DNA from: Microbacterium sp. C5A9
Lineage (GTDB): Bacteria; Actinomycetota; Actinomycetes; Actinomycetales; Microbacteriaceae
Direction: 5' to 3'
NCBI RefSeq assembly: GCF_022627955.1
Contig: NZ_JABXGD010000010.1
Location: forward strand, 1 to 64,000
Length of the DNA: 64,000 nucleotides
Below the pieces are notes generated by a model. The model saw only the letters and a list, made by a program, of their open reading frames with translations, had not been told where the DNA came from and ran no database searches. This document shows, one piece after another, positions 28,571 through 36,553 of the stretch (positions are counted from its first letter, which is position 1; the number at the start of each line of letters is the position of its first letter). The position numbers and the translations under genes are program-made.

Positions 28571-28624
28571 GGCGGGTCAAAATCGCGCCCGATATCCGCG
28601 TTTCCGGTGCGACTTTGACCCCGC
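28571..28624. repeat. 54-bp palindromic interspersed repeat, copy C
   Basis: Begins GGCGGGTCAAAATCGCGCCC and ends GCGACTTTGACCCCGC, with a variable centre. It is exactly 54 bp and lies on the downstream side of the DUF559-type gene. A half arm (CGCGGTTTTGACCCCGC, 28637-28653) follows 12 bases later. The rest of 28419-28721 shows no gene. Confidence 0.8.
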
Positions 28625-28721
28625 ATCGTGTCGCGGCGCGGTTTTGACCCCGCCCAGCTGCGGGGCGGGCGATCGTCGGCGGAGAGGGGCCGCCGAGGGC
28701 GCGGTGACTCCGGGCGGAGCA

Positions 28722-29684
28722 TCAGCGGGATGCGATCGCACGGCGAATGCGGTCCAGAAGCGACCGCCCGCGCTCGGCCAGGTCGAGCTGGGTCACTCGG
28801 ATCACGATCCATCCGAGGTCCTCGAGCTCCCTCTGTCGTTGAATGTCCCGACGCCACTGGGTGCGGCTCGTGCGGTGACCGTCGCCCTCGTACTCGATCG
28901 TGATCCTGAGGTCGGGGTACGCCAGGTCGGTCCTCGCCACGAGACGCCCGCCCTCGCGGATCTCGTACTGCACCTCTGGTTCGGGAAACCCTCCATCCAC
29001 GATGAGGAGTCGCGTTTCCGTCTCTTTGGGAGATTCGACTCCATCGCGCGCTCGGGGAAGCGCATCGCGGACCCGTCGGCTTCCCGGAAATCGACCCCAG
29101 AGCCGGAGATGGTGCTCGATGTCGGTCACTGTCAGGCGAGGACGTCCGGTCCGCAGCCCGGGATAGTTGTCGGATGCGGTGATGAGAGCGTCGATCGCGA
29201 CGACGATCTCGTCGCTGCTGAGTGCTCCGGCGCACATGAACAGCGCCGTCACCGGATCGACGATCGGGATATCGCCGATGTGCCATGTGCGTGCTCTTCC
29301 GTCCGCCAGTCGGCGGCCAATGATCCCGCGACTTCGGATACGCGCCGAGCCCGTCGTGACCACGACGATGAGCGGATCGTCGATGTCCCAGAGTCCCGGG
29401 TGCGGACACCCCCACATTCTCATCGCCGTCTCGCCGCCGATGAGCTGCCCCTGGCGGAGCCGGGGAGCGAGAGCCGCGACTCGTTGCAGCGGAGTCGCGG
29501 GCGCCGTGATCGATCGCACGCCGTGGAACGGGCGCTCGAGGTCGCGGGCCGAGGCGCGATGCCGGCCTATCCCCGCGGCCTCAGCCTGTCGAAGCGTGAA
29601 GTGATGTCCGAGTTCGTCGGGTAGTGGGATCCGATGTCGCATCGGCTCAGGCTCGACCACCGCGGTCGAGTCCGGATGCACCAT
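28722..29684 (-). CDS. AbiEi-like N-terminal / DUF559-type C-terminal protein
   Basis: A protein of about 320 aa. The N-terminal part (LPDELGHHFTLRQAEAAGIG) resembles the winged-helix antitoxin domain of AbiEi-type proteins. The C-terminal ~110 residues match the DUF559/Vsr-like PD-(D/E)XK fold: TDLAYPDLRITIEYEGDGHR holds the candidate catalytic Asp and E-x-D, then GWIVIRVTQLDL. Such proteins are often multicopy in actinobacteria and sometimes called antitoxins or nucleases; activity here is unproven. Start alternatives are ATG 29684 and ATG 29642. 54-bp palindromes lie on both sides, which may mean it moves as, or with, a repeat-bounded unit. No partner toxin is adjacent. Confidence 0.72.
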   Translation of the reverse strand: MVHPDSTAVVEPEPMRHRIPLPDELGHHFTLRQAEAAGIGRHRASARDLERPFHGVRSITAPATPLQRVAALAPRLRQGQLIGGETAMRMWGCPHPGLWDIDDPLIVVVTTGSARIRSRGIIGRRLADGRARTWHIGDIPIVDPVTALFMCAGALSSDEIVVAIDALITASDNYPGLRTGRPRLTVTDIEHHLRLWGRFPGSRRVRDALPRARDGVESPKETETRLLIVDGGFPEPEVQYEIREGGRLVARTDLAYPDLRITIEYEGDGHRTSRTQWRRDIQRQRELEDLGWIVIRVTQLDLAERGRSLLDRIRRAIASR

Positions 29685-29756
29685 CGCCCGGCATCCCCGA
29701 AGGATGTGGACAAGTCGTGCATGTGGAAGACCCGTCAGCCCGTCACAAGCTGTCGT

Positions 29757-29810
29757 GCGGGGTCGATTCCGCACCCGAATCGGCCCCGTGCGGTGCAAAA
29801 ATGACCCCGC
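29757..29810. repeat. 54-bp palindromic interspersed repeat, copy D
   Basis: Begins GCGGGGTCGATTCCGCACCC and ends CAAAAATGACCCCGC. It lies between the start of the DUF559-type gene and the end of the flavin monooxygenase gene. With copy C it brackets the DUF559-type gene. Confidence 0.8.
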
Positions 29811-29841
29811 ACAGACACAGGGGGCCTGTGGGTGAACGCGA

Positions 29842-30882
29842 TCAGAGCGCGGCGGCGACCAGCTCGAGCGTCTGCGCGCGCCCCGCGGCCGAGTCGCGCG
29901 GCTCGGACTCGTACGCCCCGGCGACCGGCGACAGCATGACCTCGTCGACGCCCCACTTCGCGGCGAACGCGCGCACCTCGTCGGCGACCGACTCGCCCGT
30001 TCCGACGAACCACCGTGCGCGGGCGGCCTCGACGACCTGGTCGGTCGCGGCATCCGGCTCGGCTGCCAGCGCCTCTTCGACCGTCTCGAGGGCGATGAGC
30101 GGCTTGTTCAGCCGCAGGCGCGACATCATGCGCAGCTGCGGGAGAGCGCGAGCCTCCGCCTCTTCCTGCGTGGGCGAGGCGACGACGTTGACCGTGAGGA
30201 ACGTGCGCGGCTCGGGATGCTCCTCGCTCGGCTGGTAGCCGGTGCGGTAGAGGTCGAGCGCGCGCTCGAGGCCCTGGCCCGAGAAGTGGTTCGCGAAGAC
30301 ATAGGGCAGGCCGTGCGAGGCCGCGAGCTGGGCTGAGTAGTCGCTCGATCCGAGCAGCCACACCTCGGGGCTGCCGGTGGCCGAGGGCGTCGCGTGCACG
30401 GTGTACTCGCCGCCAGAGGTGAAGCGCACGGTCGCGCCCTCTCCCGAGATGAGGGCGGCGATGTCCTGCACGTTGCGCGGGAACTGCTCGACGTCGCTCG
30501 TCGTGCCCGATCCGCGCAGGAGCTGGGTGATCACGGGGTCGCTGCCGGGTGCGCGGCCGAGGCCGAGGTCGATGCGGCCCGGGGCGATCGCCTCGAGCGC
30601 GGCGAACTGCTCGGCGACGATCAGCGGAGCGTGGTTCGGCAGCATGACGCCACCGGACCCCAGGCGGATCTGCGTCGTGCGCATAGCGGCCGCGGCGATC
30701 AGCACCGGGGGAGTGGTGGATGCCACGGCGGGCATGTTGTGGTGCTCGGCGAACCAGTAGCGACGGTAGCCGAGCCGGTCGGCCGTCGCCGCGAGAGACA
30801 GGGAGGCGGAGATCGCCTCGGCGCTGGTCTGCCCGGTGCGAACCGGGACGAGGTCGAGAACGGAGAGCGCTGTGGAAGTCAT
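29842..30882 (-). CDS. LLM-class flavin-dependent oxidoreductase
   Basis: A 346-aa luciferase-like monooxygenase (YRRYWFAEHHNMPAVASTTP, RIRLGSGG-type segment IRLGSGGVMLPNHAPLIVAEQ shortened here, GRIDLGLGRAPGSDP, WLLGSSDYSAQLAASHGLPY). It probably uses FMN or F420 supplied by other enzymes; the substrate is unknown. The frame is open to 30921, but ATG 30882 (MTSTALSVLDLVPV) matches the family start. Confidence 0.87.
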   Translation of the reverse strand: MTSTALSVLDLVPVRTGQTSAEAISASLSLAATADRLGYRRYWFAEHHNMPAVASTTPPVLIAAAAMRTTQIRLGSGGVMLPNHAPLIVAEQFAALEAIAPGRIDLGLGRAPGSDPVITQLLRGSGTTSDVEQFPRNVQDIAALISGEGATVRFTSGGEYTVHATPSATGSPEVWLLGSSDYSAQLAASHGLPYVFANHFSGQGLERALDLYRTGYQPSEEHPEPRTFLTVNVVASPTQEEAEARALPQLRMMSRLRLNKPLIALETVEEALAAEPDAATDQVVEAARARWFVGTGESVADEVRAFAAKWGVDEVMLSPVAGAYESEPRDSAAGRAQTLELVAAAL

Positions 30883-30897
30883 CCCGGGGTGCAACGA

Positions 30898-30930
30898 CGG
30901 GGGCGGGTGCAGAATTCCCACCCGCCCCCG
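30898..30930 (-). terminator. Hairpin terminator downstream of hsp20
   Basis: A GC-rich stem (CGGGGGCGGGTG / CACCCGCCCCCG) lies between hsp20 and the LLM gene, both on the minus strand. With the adjacent hairpin at 30946-30972 it should end the hsp20 transcript. Confidence 0.7.
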
Positions 30931-30945
30931 TGTGAGAGGCCGTAA

Positions 30946-30972
30946 TCAGGGGTGCGTCGGCGCCACCCCTGA
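30946..30972 (-). terminator. Hairpin immediately after hsp20 stop
   Basis: A 9-10 bp stem (TCAGGGGTG / CCACCCCTGA) lies three bases after the hsp20 stop. It may act with the next hairpin as a double terminator or protect the mRNA end. Confidence 0.55.
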
Positions 30973-30975
30973 GCC

Positions 30976-31398
30976 TCAGGCGGCGATCGACTGCCGGCTG
31001 TCGCTGGACTCGACCTCGATCTTGCGTGGCTTCGCGCGCTCGCTGACCGGGATGATCACCGAGAGCACGCCGCTGTCGTACGAGGCGCTGATCGCATCGA
31101 GATCGACGCCGTCGCCGAGCGAGAACTGACGCAGGAAGGAGCCGGCGCCGCGTTCGCGGGCGAGCCAGCGGACCCCTTCGCGACCGTCTGCCGTGCGCTG
31201 GGCGCGGATCGTGAGCTGTCCGCCGTCGAGGTCGACGTCGATCGACCCCGGATCGATGCCGGGAAGGTCGGCGTGCAGCACGTACCTGTCGCCGTCGCGG
31301 TAGAGGTCCACCGGCATGAGACGCGGTGCGCGGACGGAGTCCAGCACGCTCGCGGCGAAGCGGTCGAGCTGACTGAACGGGTCGAAGGACATGGCCAT
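30976..31398 (-). CDS. Hsp20/alpha-crystallin small heat-shock protein
   Basis: A 140-aa ATP-independent chaperone. The alpha-crystallin domain runs from DRYVLHADLPGIDPGSIDV to VLSVIIPVSERAKPRKIEV, with the GVLSVIIPV motif near its end. An AAAGGAGACAC ribosome site supports the ATG at 31398 (MAMSFDPF), with ATG 31392 as alternative. It is divergent from a MerR/HspR-like regulator, with an AT-rich palindromic region between. Confidence 0.92.
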   Translation of the reverse strand: MAMSFDPFSQLDRFAASVLDSVRAPRLMPVDLYRDGDRYVLHADLPGIDPGSIDVDLDGGQLTIRAQRTADGREGVRWLARERGAGSFLRQFSLGDGVDLDAISASYDSGVLSVIIPVSERAKPRKIEVESSDSRQSIAA

Positions 31399-31436
31399 GA
31401 GTGTCTCCTTTCGTGTGGCCCTGATGGGCACGAGCA

Positions 31437-31453
31437 GTGCAGATTATCTGCAC
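31437..31453. promoter_or_regulatory. 17-bp perfect palindrome in the hsp20 / MerR-like promoter
   Basis: GTGCAGATTATCTGCAC is a perfect palindrome around a central T. It contains GATAAT, a possible -10 box for hsp20 on the minus strand. The neighbouring 31460-31480 is very AT-rich (TATAGATTTTTTATAGA). It does not match the HAIR element of HspR (CTTGAGT-N7-ACTCAAG), so it may be the site of a different or diverged regulator, most simply the MerR-type protein encoded next door. Confidence 0.6.
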
Positions 31454-31520
31454 CAATGAATATAGATTTTTTATAGAACAGATCGGGATAGGATGCAAGT
31501 CCCGCGGGAGGAAGGTTCTG

Positions 31521-31805
31521 ATGGCAGATCGCGACTCGAGCATGCCGGTGTACGGAATCGCCGTCGCCGCCCAGCTCAGCGGCGTTCCCGAGGCCAGCCT
31601 GCGACTGTTCGAGGCGAAGGGACTGCTCTCGCCCGCCCGCAGCGACGGCGGAACGCGTCGGTACAGCGATGACGACCTCGAGCGCATCCGTCGGGTGACC
31701 GGGCTCCGTGTCGAAGGCATCAACATCGTCGGCATCCGACGTGTGCTCGACCTGGAGGACGAGAATGCCGTGCTCCGCGACGAACTGGCCGACGGCCAGG
31801 GCTGA
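31521..31805 (+). CDS. MerR-family regulator, HspR-like
   Basis: A 94-aa MerR winged-helix protein (YGIAVAAQLSGVPEASLRLF, EAKGLLSPARSDGGTRRYSD, LRVEGINIVGIRRVLDLEDE). It lacks the effector domain of larger MerR proteins, as does HspR. The ATG 31521 follows GGAGGAAGG. Divergence from hsp20 suggests it represses that gene and itself. Confidence 0.85.
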   Translation: MADRDSSMPVYGIAVAAQLSGVPEASLRLFEAKGLLSPARSDGGTRRYSDDDLERIRRVTGLRVEGINIVGIRRVLDLEDENAVLRDELADGQG

Positions 31806-31854
31806 TCGGCCCCAGACCTCCGGCTGACGAGCGGCGGCCCAGTACCGTAAAGGC

Positions 31855-33585
31855 ATGGATGCGGAGATCTTCTACGTGCTCGTCGGTGCTGTGATCGTCG
31901 CGGCGATCGCCCGATGGCGCGGGTGGCCGGCGCCGCTGCTCGTCACGGTCGTCGCGCTCGCCGCATCCTTCCTGCCCTTCGTGCCCGACGTCGAGATCGA
32001 CGGGCACCTGCTGCTCAACCTCGTGCTGCCGCCGCTGCTGTACTCGGCGGCGCTGGACGTGTCGTTCGTCGGCTTCAAGCGCAGCCTCCCGCAGATCCGC
32101 CGCCTCGGCATCACCCTCGTGCTGCTCACCGCGCTGGCCGTGGGGCTCGTGGCGTGGTGGATCCTGCCGTCTCTGACGCTGCCCGGAGCCCTGCTGCTCG
32201 GCGCGATCGTCGCGCCGCCCGACGCCGTCTCGGCCGCCGCCATCGGCCGCAAGCTCGGGCTGCCCCGCCGCATCATGACCGTGCTGTCGGGGGAGAGCCT
32301 GATCAACGATGCGACCTCGCTCACGCTCTACCGCGTGTTCGCCGCGATCATCGCGGGAGCCACCCTCACCGTCTGGGACGGCGTGTGGCAGTTCCTGCTC
32401 GCCGTCGGTGTCGGCATCGCCGTGGGGCTCGTGTTCGGCATCGTGCTGCATCAGCTGCGCATGCGCATCAACGACGCCGTCGTGATCGGCACGTTCGGGC
32501 TGCTCGCACCCTTCGGCGCCTATGCGATCGCCGAGCACCTGCTCGGATCGGGTGTCCTCGCCGTCGTCGCGATGGGCCTGTACGTCGGATACAACTCCCC
32601 GCGCACCGACTACACGACCCGTCAGCAGGAGGCGCCGCTCTGGCTCTCGGCCGACCTGCTGCTCGAGAGCTTCGTGTTCGCGTACATCGGACTGCAGTTC
32701 CCGCGTGTGCTCAGCGACCTCGGTGGCGAGGAGGTCGGGCGCATCCTGCTGCTCTCGGGCGCCGTGCTGCTCGTCGTTCTCGTGGTGCGCCCGCTCTACG
32801 TGTATCCCGCGAACGGGTGGGCGAATCGCCAGGACCGCCGGCGTCTCGAGCGCTGGGACCGCACGGTCGAGTCCGGCGCGTTCGACGAACGGCGCCGGGA
32901 GTCTAAGCGATGGAAGGACTACAGCGCCGAAGAGCTGCGGTCCAAGATCGTGCGCGACCGCATGGCCGGTCTGCAGCTGACCTGGAAGGACAACGCCGTC
33001 ATCTCGTGGGCGGGCATGCGCGGCGTGGTGACGCTCGCGACCGCGCTCGCCGCGGCCGATCTCGCGGCGCTCGACACCGAGCCCTCGCACGCGATCGTGG
33101 TGGTCGCCTTCGTCGTGACCGTGGGCACGCTGCTGCTGCAGGGGCTGACGCTGCCGCTGCTGATCCGCGGACTCGGCATCGCGAGCGACGTCGATGATGA
33201 CGACGACGAGAAGGCGATCGCCGAGGTCAAGGCCAAGAGCCGCGAGGCGGGCAAGGCGTTCCTCGCCGAGAAGCGCATCGAGTGGGAGGCCAAGTACGGC
33301 AGCGTCGACATCGGGGTGTTCGACGCGTTCACGAAGCGCATGACCCGGGTCGAGAGAGACACCGATGAGGCGCAGCAGGTCGAGGATGCCGTCGCGAGGC
33401 CCTCGTACGACGACCTCGTCGCACTCTCGCGGGGGTGGCTGCAGGTGCGACGCGACATCCTTCTCGCCGAGCGCGACGCGGGCAACCTCGACGAGGAGGT
33501 CATGCGCGAGCTGATGACCGCGATGGATGCCGAAGAACTGGCGCTCGACACCCGCGGTGCGACTCGTCAGCAGGGGCGCGCCTAG
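31855..33585 (+). CDS. Na+/H+ antiporter, CPA1/NhaP family
   Basis: A 576-aa membrane exchanger with about 11-12 hydrophobic segments in residues 1-430 and a charged cytoplasmic tail. Family motifs include VAPPDAVSAAAIGRKLG with the ion-binding Asp, LSGESLINDATSLTLYRV, and WAGMRGVVTLATALAAAD. It likely exports Na+ for pH and salt homeostasis. Start at ATG 31855 is supported by the hydrophobic N-terminus. Confidence 0.9.
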   Translation: MDAEIFYVLVGAVIVAAIARWRGWPAPLLVTVVALAASFLPFVPDVEIDGHLLLNLVLPPLLYSAALDVSFVGFKRSLPQIRRLGITLVLLTALAVGLVAWWILPSLTLPGALLLGAIVAPPDAVSAAAIGRKLGLPRRIMTVLSGESLINDATSLTLYRVFAAIIAGATLTVWDGVWQFLLAVGVGIAVGLVFGIVLHQLRMRINDAVVIGTFGLLAPFGAYAIAEHLLGSGVLAVVAMGLYVGYNSPRTDYTTRQQEAPLWLSADLLLESFVFAYIGLQFPRVLSDLGGEEVGRILLLSGAVLLVVLVVRPLYVYPANGWANRQDRRRLERWDRTVESGAFDERRRESKRWKDYSAEELRSKIVRDRMAGLQLTWKDNAVISWAGMRGVVTLATALAAADLAALDTEPSHAIVVVAFVVTVGTLLLQGLTLPLLIRGLGIASDVDDDDDEKAIAEVKAKSREAGKAFLAEKRIEWEAKYGSVDIGVFDAFTKRMTRVERDTDEAQQVEDAVARPSYDDLVALSRGWLQVRRDILLAERDAGNLDEEVMRELMTAMDAEELALDTRGATRQQGRA

Positions 33586-33602
33586 CGCGGAGCGCGCCCA
33601 CC

Positions 33603-33650
33603 GCACGAGAGAGCGCCCCGTCCCGGTGGGGGCGAGGCGCTCTCTCGTGC
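33603..33650. terminator. Bidirectional terminator
   Basis: A perfect 15-bp stem (GCACGAGAGAGCGCC / GGCGCTCTCTCGTGC) lies between the convergent antiporter and dicarboxylate symporter genes. Confidence 0.85.
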
Positions 33651-33659
33651 GATGCGGGG

Positions 33660-35084
33660 TCAGCGGCTGCCGGCCGGCTCCTTCTCGGATGCCGCGGGAT
33701 CCGTCTCCGGGGCGTCGTCCTCGGAGTCGTCGGCGAACGGAAGGCCCTCGCGCGGGGCGTTGTAGAGGTCCTCGTCGAGGATGCCTTCACGCTTGGCGAC
33801 GATGGCCGGAACGAGTGCCTGGCCTGCGACGTTGACCGCGGTGCGGCCCATGTCGAGGATCGGGTCGATCGCGAGCAGCAGGCCGACGCCCTCGAGCGGC
33901 AGGCCCAGGGTCGACAGCGTGAGGGTGAGCATGACGGTCGCGCCGGTGGTGCCCGCGGTGGCCGCGGAGCCGACGACCGACACGAGCACGATCAGCAGGT
34001 ACTGCACGAGGTTGAGCTCGATGCCGAAGAACTGCGCGACGAAGATCGCGGCGATCGCCGGGTAGATCGCGGCGCAGCCGTCCATCTTGGTGGTCGCGCC
34101 GAACGGCACGGCGAACGAGGCGTAGGAGCGGGGCACGCCGAGGTTGCGCTCGGTGACGCGCTCGGTGAGCGGCAGCGTGCCGATCGACGAGCGGCTGACG
34201 AAGGCCAGCTGCACGGCGGGCCACACACCCGAGAAGTACTGCCTGATCGACAGGCCGTTGGTCTTGATGAGGATCGGGTAGACGACGAACAGCACCAGCG
34301 CGAGGCCGATGTAGACCGCGATCGCGAACCAGCCGAGCGAGGCGAGCTTCTCCCAGCCGTACTTGACGACCGCCGCGCCGATGAGGCCGAAGGTGCCGAG
34401 CGGGGCGATGCGGATGATCCACCACAGCACGCGCTGGATGACCTTGAGCAGCGACTCGGTGAACGCGAGGAACGGCTCGGCCTTCTTGCCGGCCTTGAGG
34501 GCCGCGATGCCGACGGCGACCGCGATCACGATGATCTGCAGGATGTTGAAGTTCACGCTCGACGAGAACGTGCCGTCGGTCGCGCCGGCGTTCGTGCTGA
34601 CGCTCAGCCCGAGGAAGTTCTGCGGGATCAGCCCGAGTAGGAAGTTCCACCAGGTGCCGACGGTGTACGGGTCGCTCGGCTCGAGGCCGTCGCCCGCGCG
34701 TGCGCCCGGCTGGATGACGAGGCCGAGCACGATGCCGATGGTCACGGCGATGAACGCGGTGATCGCGAACCACAGCAGGGTCTGTCCGGCCAGGCGCGCG
34801 GCGTTCTGCACGCGGCGGAGGTTCGAGATGCTGGCGACGATCGCCGTGAAGATCAGCGGCACGACGGCGGTGCGCAGCAGTGTGACGTACGAGCTGCCGA
34901 TCGTGTCGAGGGTCGCGGAGAGGCCGTTCGGCTCGGCGGCGGTCGCGCCGAGCTGACGGGCGATCAGGCCGGCGGCGATACCGAGGACGAGGGCCGCGAG
35001 GATCTGGAAGCCGAACGAGGTCAGCAGCTTCCGGACGGGTCCGCGGGTGTCTGGCGCCTTCGCGGCGCGGACGGTGGTGCTCAT
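33660..35084 (-). CDS. Dicarboxylate/amino acid:cation symporter (DAACS family)
   Basis: A 474-aa glutamate/C4-dicarboxylate:Na+ or H+ symporter. It shows the hairpin and helix motifs of the GltPh fold: SRSSIGTLPLTERVTERNLG, FAVPFGATTKMDGCAAIYP, and DPILDMGRTAVNVAGQALV. The typical serine-rich and NMDG-like motifs are slightly altered (TKMDG). The start ATG 35084 (MSTTVRAAK) is preferred over the longer open frame. Substrate (glutamate, aspartate, succinate or malate) cannot be decided. Confidence 0.92.
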   Translation of the reverse strand: MSTTVRAAKAPDTRGPVRKLLTSFGFQILAALVLGIAAGLIARQLGATAAEPNGLSATLDTIGSSYVTLLRTAVVPLIFTAIVASISNLRRVQNAARLAGQTLLWFAITAFIAVTIGIVLGLVIQPGARAGDGLEPSDPYTVGTWWNFLLGLIPQNFLGLSVSTNAGATDGTFSSSVNFNILQIIVIAVAVGIAALKAGKKAEPFLAFTESLLKVIQRVLWWIIRIAPLGTFGLIGAAVVKYGWEKLASLGWFAIAVYIGLALVLFVVYPILIKTNGLSIRQYFSGVWPAVQLAFVSRSSIGTLPLTERVTERNLGVPRSYASFAVPFGATTKMDGCAAIYPAIAAIFVAQFFGIELNLVQYLLIVLVSVVGSAATAGTTGATVMLTLTLSTLGLPLEGVGLLLAIDPILDMGRTAVNVAGQALVPAIVAKREGILDEDLYNAPREGLPFADDSEDDAPETDPAASEKEPAGSR

Positions 35085-35171
35085 GGGGGTGGAACTCCAG
35101 AATCGGTGCGCGCCGAGTGCGCGCGATGTCTTCCACGCTAGGAGCGCGGTCGGATCGTCGGGGCCGACATG

Positions 35172-35211
35172 ACGAAGGATGACGGATGCCGAGGCATCCG
35201 TCATCCTTCGT
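35172..35211 (-). terminator. Perfect 19-bp hairpin terminator
   Basis: A stem with a 2-base loop (ACGAAGGATGACGGATGCC / GGCATCCGTCATCCTTCGT) lies downstream of the lipoprotein gene at 35254 and upstream of the symporter gene. The arms contain GGATG/CATCC, like much of the host DNA. Confidence 0.8.
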
Positions 35212-35253
35212 GGTCAGCGGTGGGCGCTGCCGGCCCGGTGGTCCGTCGCGGTG

Positions 35254-35595
35254 CTACTTCGCGAAGCACTCCTCCTGCTTGTCGGTGAGGATCTGCGTCG
35301 TGAGCGCCTTCTCCTCCTCGTTCTTCTGCTTGTCCTCGCCGTCGGCGATGTAGCCCAGGGTCTCGTCGCTCAGCTCGGAGTCGACGAGGGCCTCGGCGAA
35401 GCAGGTCGCGGCGTCGTCCGAGATGGCGTCGGGGAGGCCCTGGTCTTCGTAGACCTGCTGGATGCCGTCGGCGACCTGGTCGGCCGTGGGCCGGGCGGAC
35501 CCGCCGCAGGCCGCGAGCGAGAGCGCGAGAGCGGCGAGGGGAAGAGCCATCAGCAGTCGGGAGCGGGTGCGCGGTGTCCGGTCAGTGGCGATCAT
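35254..35595 (-). CDS. Small secreted lipoprotein, function unknown
   Basis: A 113-aa protein with a positively charged N-terminus, hydrophobic stretch and lipobox LAAC (Cys30). The mature part is acidic and ends in EECFAK; it has two further Cys (in ATCFAEAL and EECF) that could form a disulfide. No family recognised. Confidence 0.75.
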   Translation of the reverse strand: MIATDRTPRTRSRLLMALPLAALALSLAACGGSARPTADQVADGIQQVYEDQGLPDAISDDAATCFAEALVDSELSDETLGYIADGEDKQKNEEEKALTTQILTDKQEECFAK

Positions 35596-35690
35596 GGTGC
35601 TGACGGTAGCGGCCCAGCGGGAAGGCGCCGATGGGGTTGCGCTCGGGCGCCGCGCCTCGCTAGCGCCGTCAGCCAGGACGCTCGGCGGGC

Positions 35691-35921
35691 TCAGGCGAGG
35701 ACGAGCAGCTCGCCGACCTCGCAGCCGAGGGCATCGCAGATCGCACGCAGTGTGGAGTAGCGGATCGCCCGCGCCCTGTCGTTCTTGAGCACCGACAGGT
35801 TCACGATGCTCACGCCGACCCGGGTGCTCAGCTCGGTGAGCGTCATGCCCCGCTCGGCGAGCAGCTCGTCGAGACGGCAGTGGATGCCCGTGGCCTCGTC
35901 GTCGTTCTCCGCCGGAGTCAT
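35691..35921 (-). CDS. XRE-family regulator (YozG-type)
   Basis: A 76-aa Cro/CI helix-turn-helix protein (MTLTELSTRVGVSIVNLSVL, NDRARAIRYSTLRAICDALG) of the small class usually found beside DUF2975 membrane proteins. ATG 35921 overlaps the stop of the upstream DUF2975 gene. It is the last gene of a three-gene unit and probably controls it through the AT-rich region at 37205-37265. Confidence 0.87.
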   Translation of the reverse strand: MTPAENDDEATGIHCRLDELLAERGMTLTELSTRVGVSIVNLSVLKNDRARAIRYSTLRAICDALGCEVGELLVLA

Positions 35922-36553
35922 ACGAGACCCCTCGTGTCGTTCTCGAGCGCCGCGTTCTCGCGCTGCAGGCGGATGCCCTGGCGGAACGCGGCGGCGATCA
36001 GCCCGACCGCCACTCCGGCGGCGAAGAACGGGACGATCGACCAGAACTCGATCGGGTGCACGGGTTCGCCGGCATCGAAGCCGAGGGCCGCCGTCACCCC
36101 GTTCAGACCCACGTTCTCGAGGAGGACGATGATCATGGGCGCGAGGGTCAGAGTCCATCCGATCGCGTCGAACGCCCGCGCATTGCCCCGCACGAAGAAG
36201 CGTCCACGGAGGAAGTTCCATGCCACGAGCATGATCCCGGCGATCACCACGAGCGGGGCGAGCGCCCACAGCACGAGGGATCCGATGATGGCGGCGGTCG
36301 AGACGGCGTCCACCCCGGTGGCGAAGACCATCGCCGACTGCGCGATCCCCTCGACCGACCCCGCCCCGGAGTCCGTGGTCGCGCTGATGGGCTGCTCGTC
36401 GATGGGGATCGACCAGGCGATGCCCTGGTCTCTGAACGTACCGAGCACGCGCAGCACGGTGCTGATCGCGGTGACGACCACGGCGGCCGCGCCGAAGAGG
36501 ATCACCGTGATCGCATCCGCGCTCTGCGACCGTGTCGCGGTCGTCGTGCTCAT
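35918..36553 (-). CDS. DUF2975-type membrane protein
   Basis: A 211-aa membrane protein with about four hydrophobic segments. It resembles DUF2975 (FVRGNARAFDAIGWTLTLAP, VGLIAAAFRQGIRLQRENAA). Its C-terminus ENAALENDTRGLV nearly repeats the end of its upstream neighbour (HNAALENDTKGLV), so the two are paralogues. It overlaps its neighbours on both sides. Function of the family is unknown. Confidence 0.8.
   Translation of the reverse strand: MSTTTATRSQSADAITVILFGAAAVVVTAISTVLRVLGTFRDQGIAWSIPIDEQPISATTDSGAGSVEGIAQSAMVFATGVDAVSTAAIIGSLVLWALAPLVVIAGIMLVAWNFLRGRFFVRGNARAFDAIGWTLTLAPMIIVLLENVGLNGVTAALGFDAGEPVHPIEFWSIVPFFAAGVAVGLIAAAFRQGIRLQRENAALENDTRGLV

Noticed and set aside
28722..29684. AbiEi/AbiEii toxin-antitoxin pair
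   Set aside because: Only an AbiEi-like N-terminal domain is seen. No nucleotidyltransferase toxin gene lies beside it, and the C-terminal part is DUF559-like.
33653..33706. GCGGGGTCA at 33655, a possible fifth 54-bp repeat
   Set aside because: Only the first nine bases match. The following sequence is the end of the symporter gene and lacks the inner arms and the TGACCCCGC end 54 bases on.
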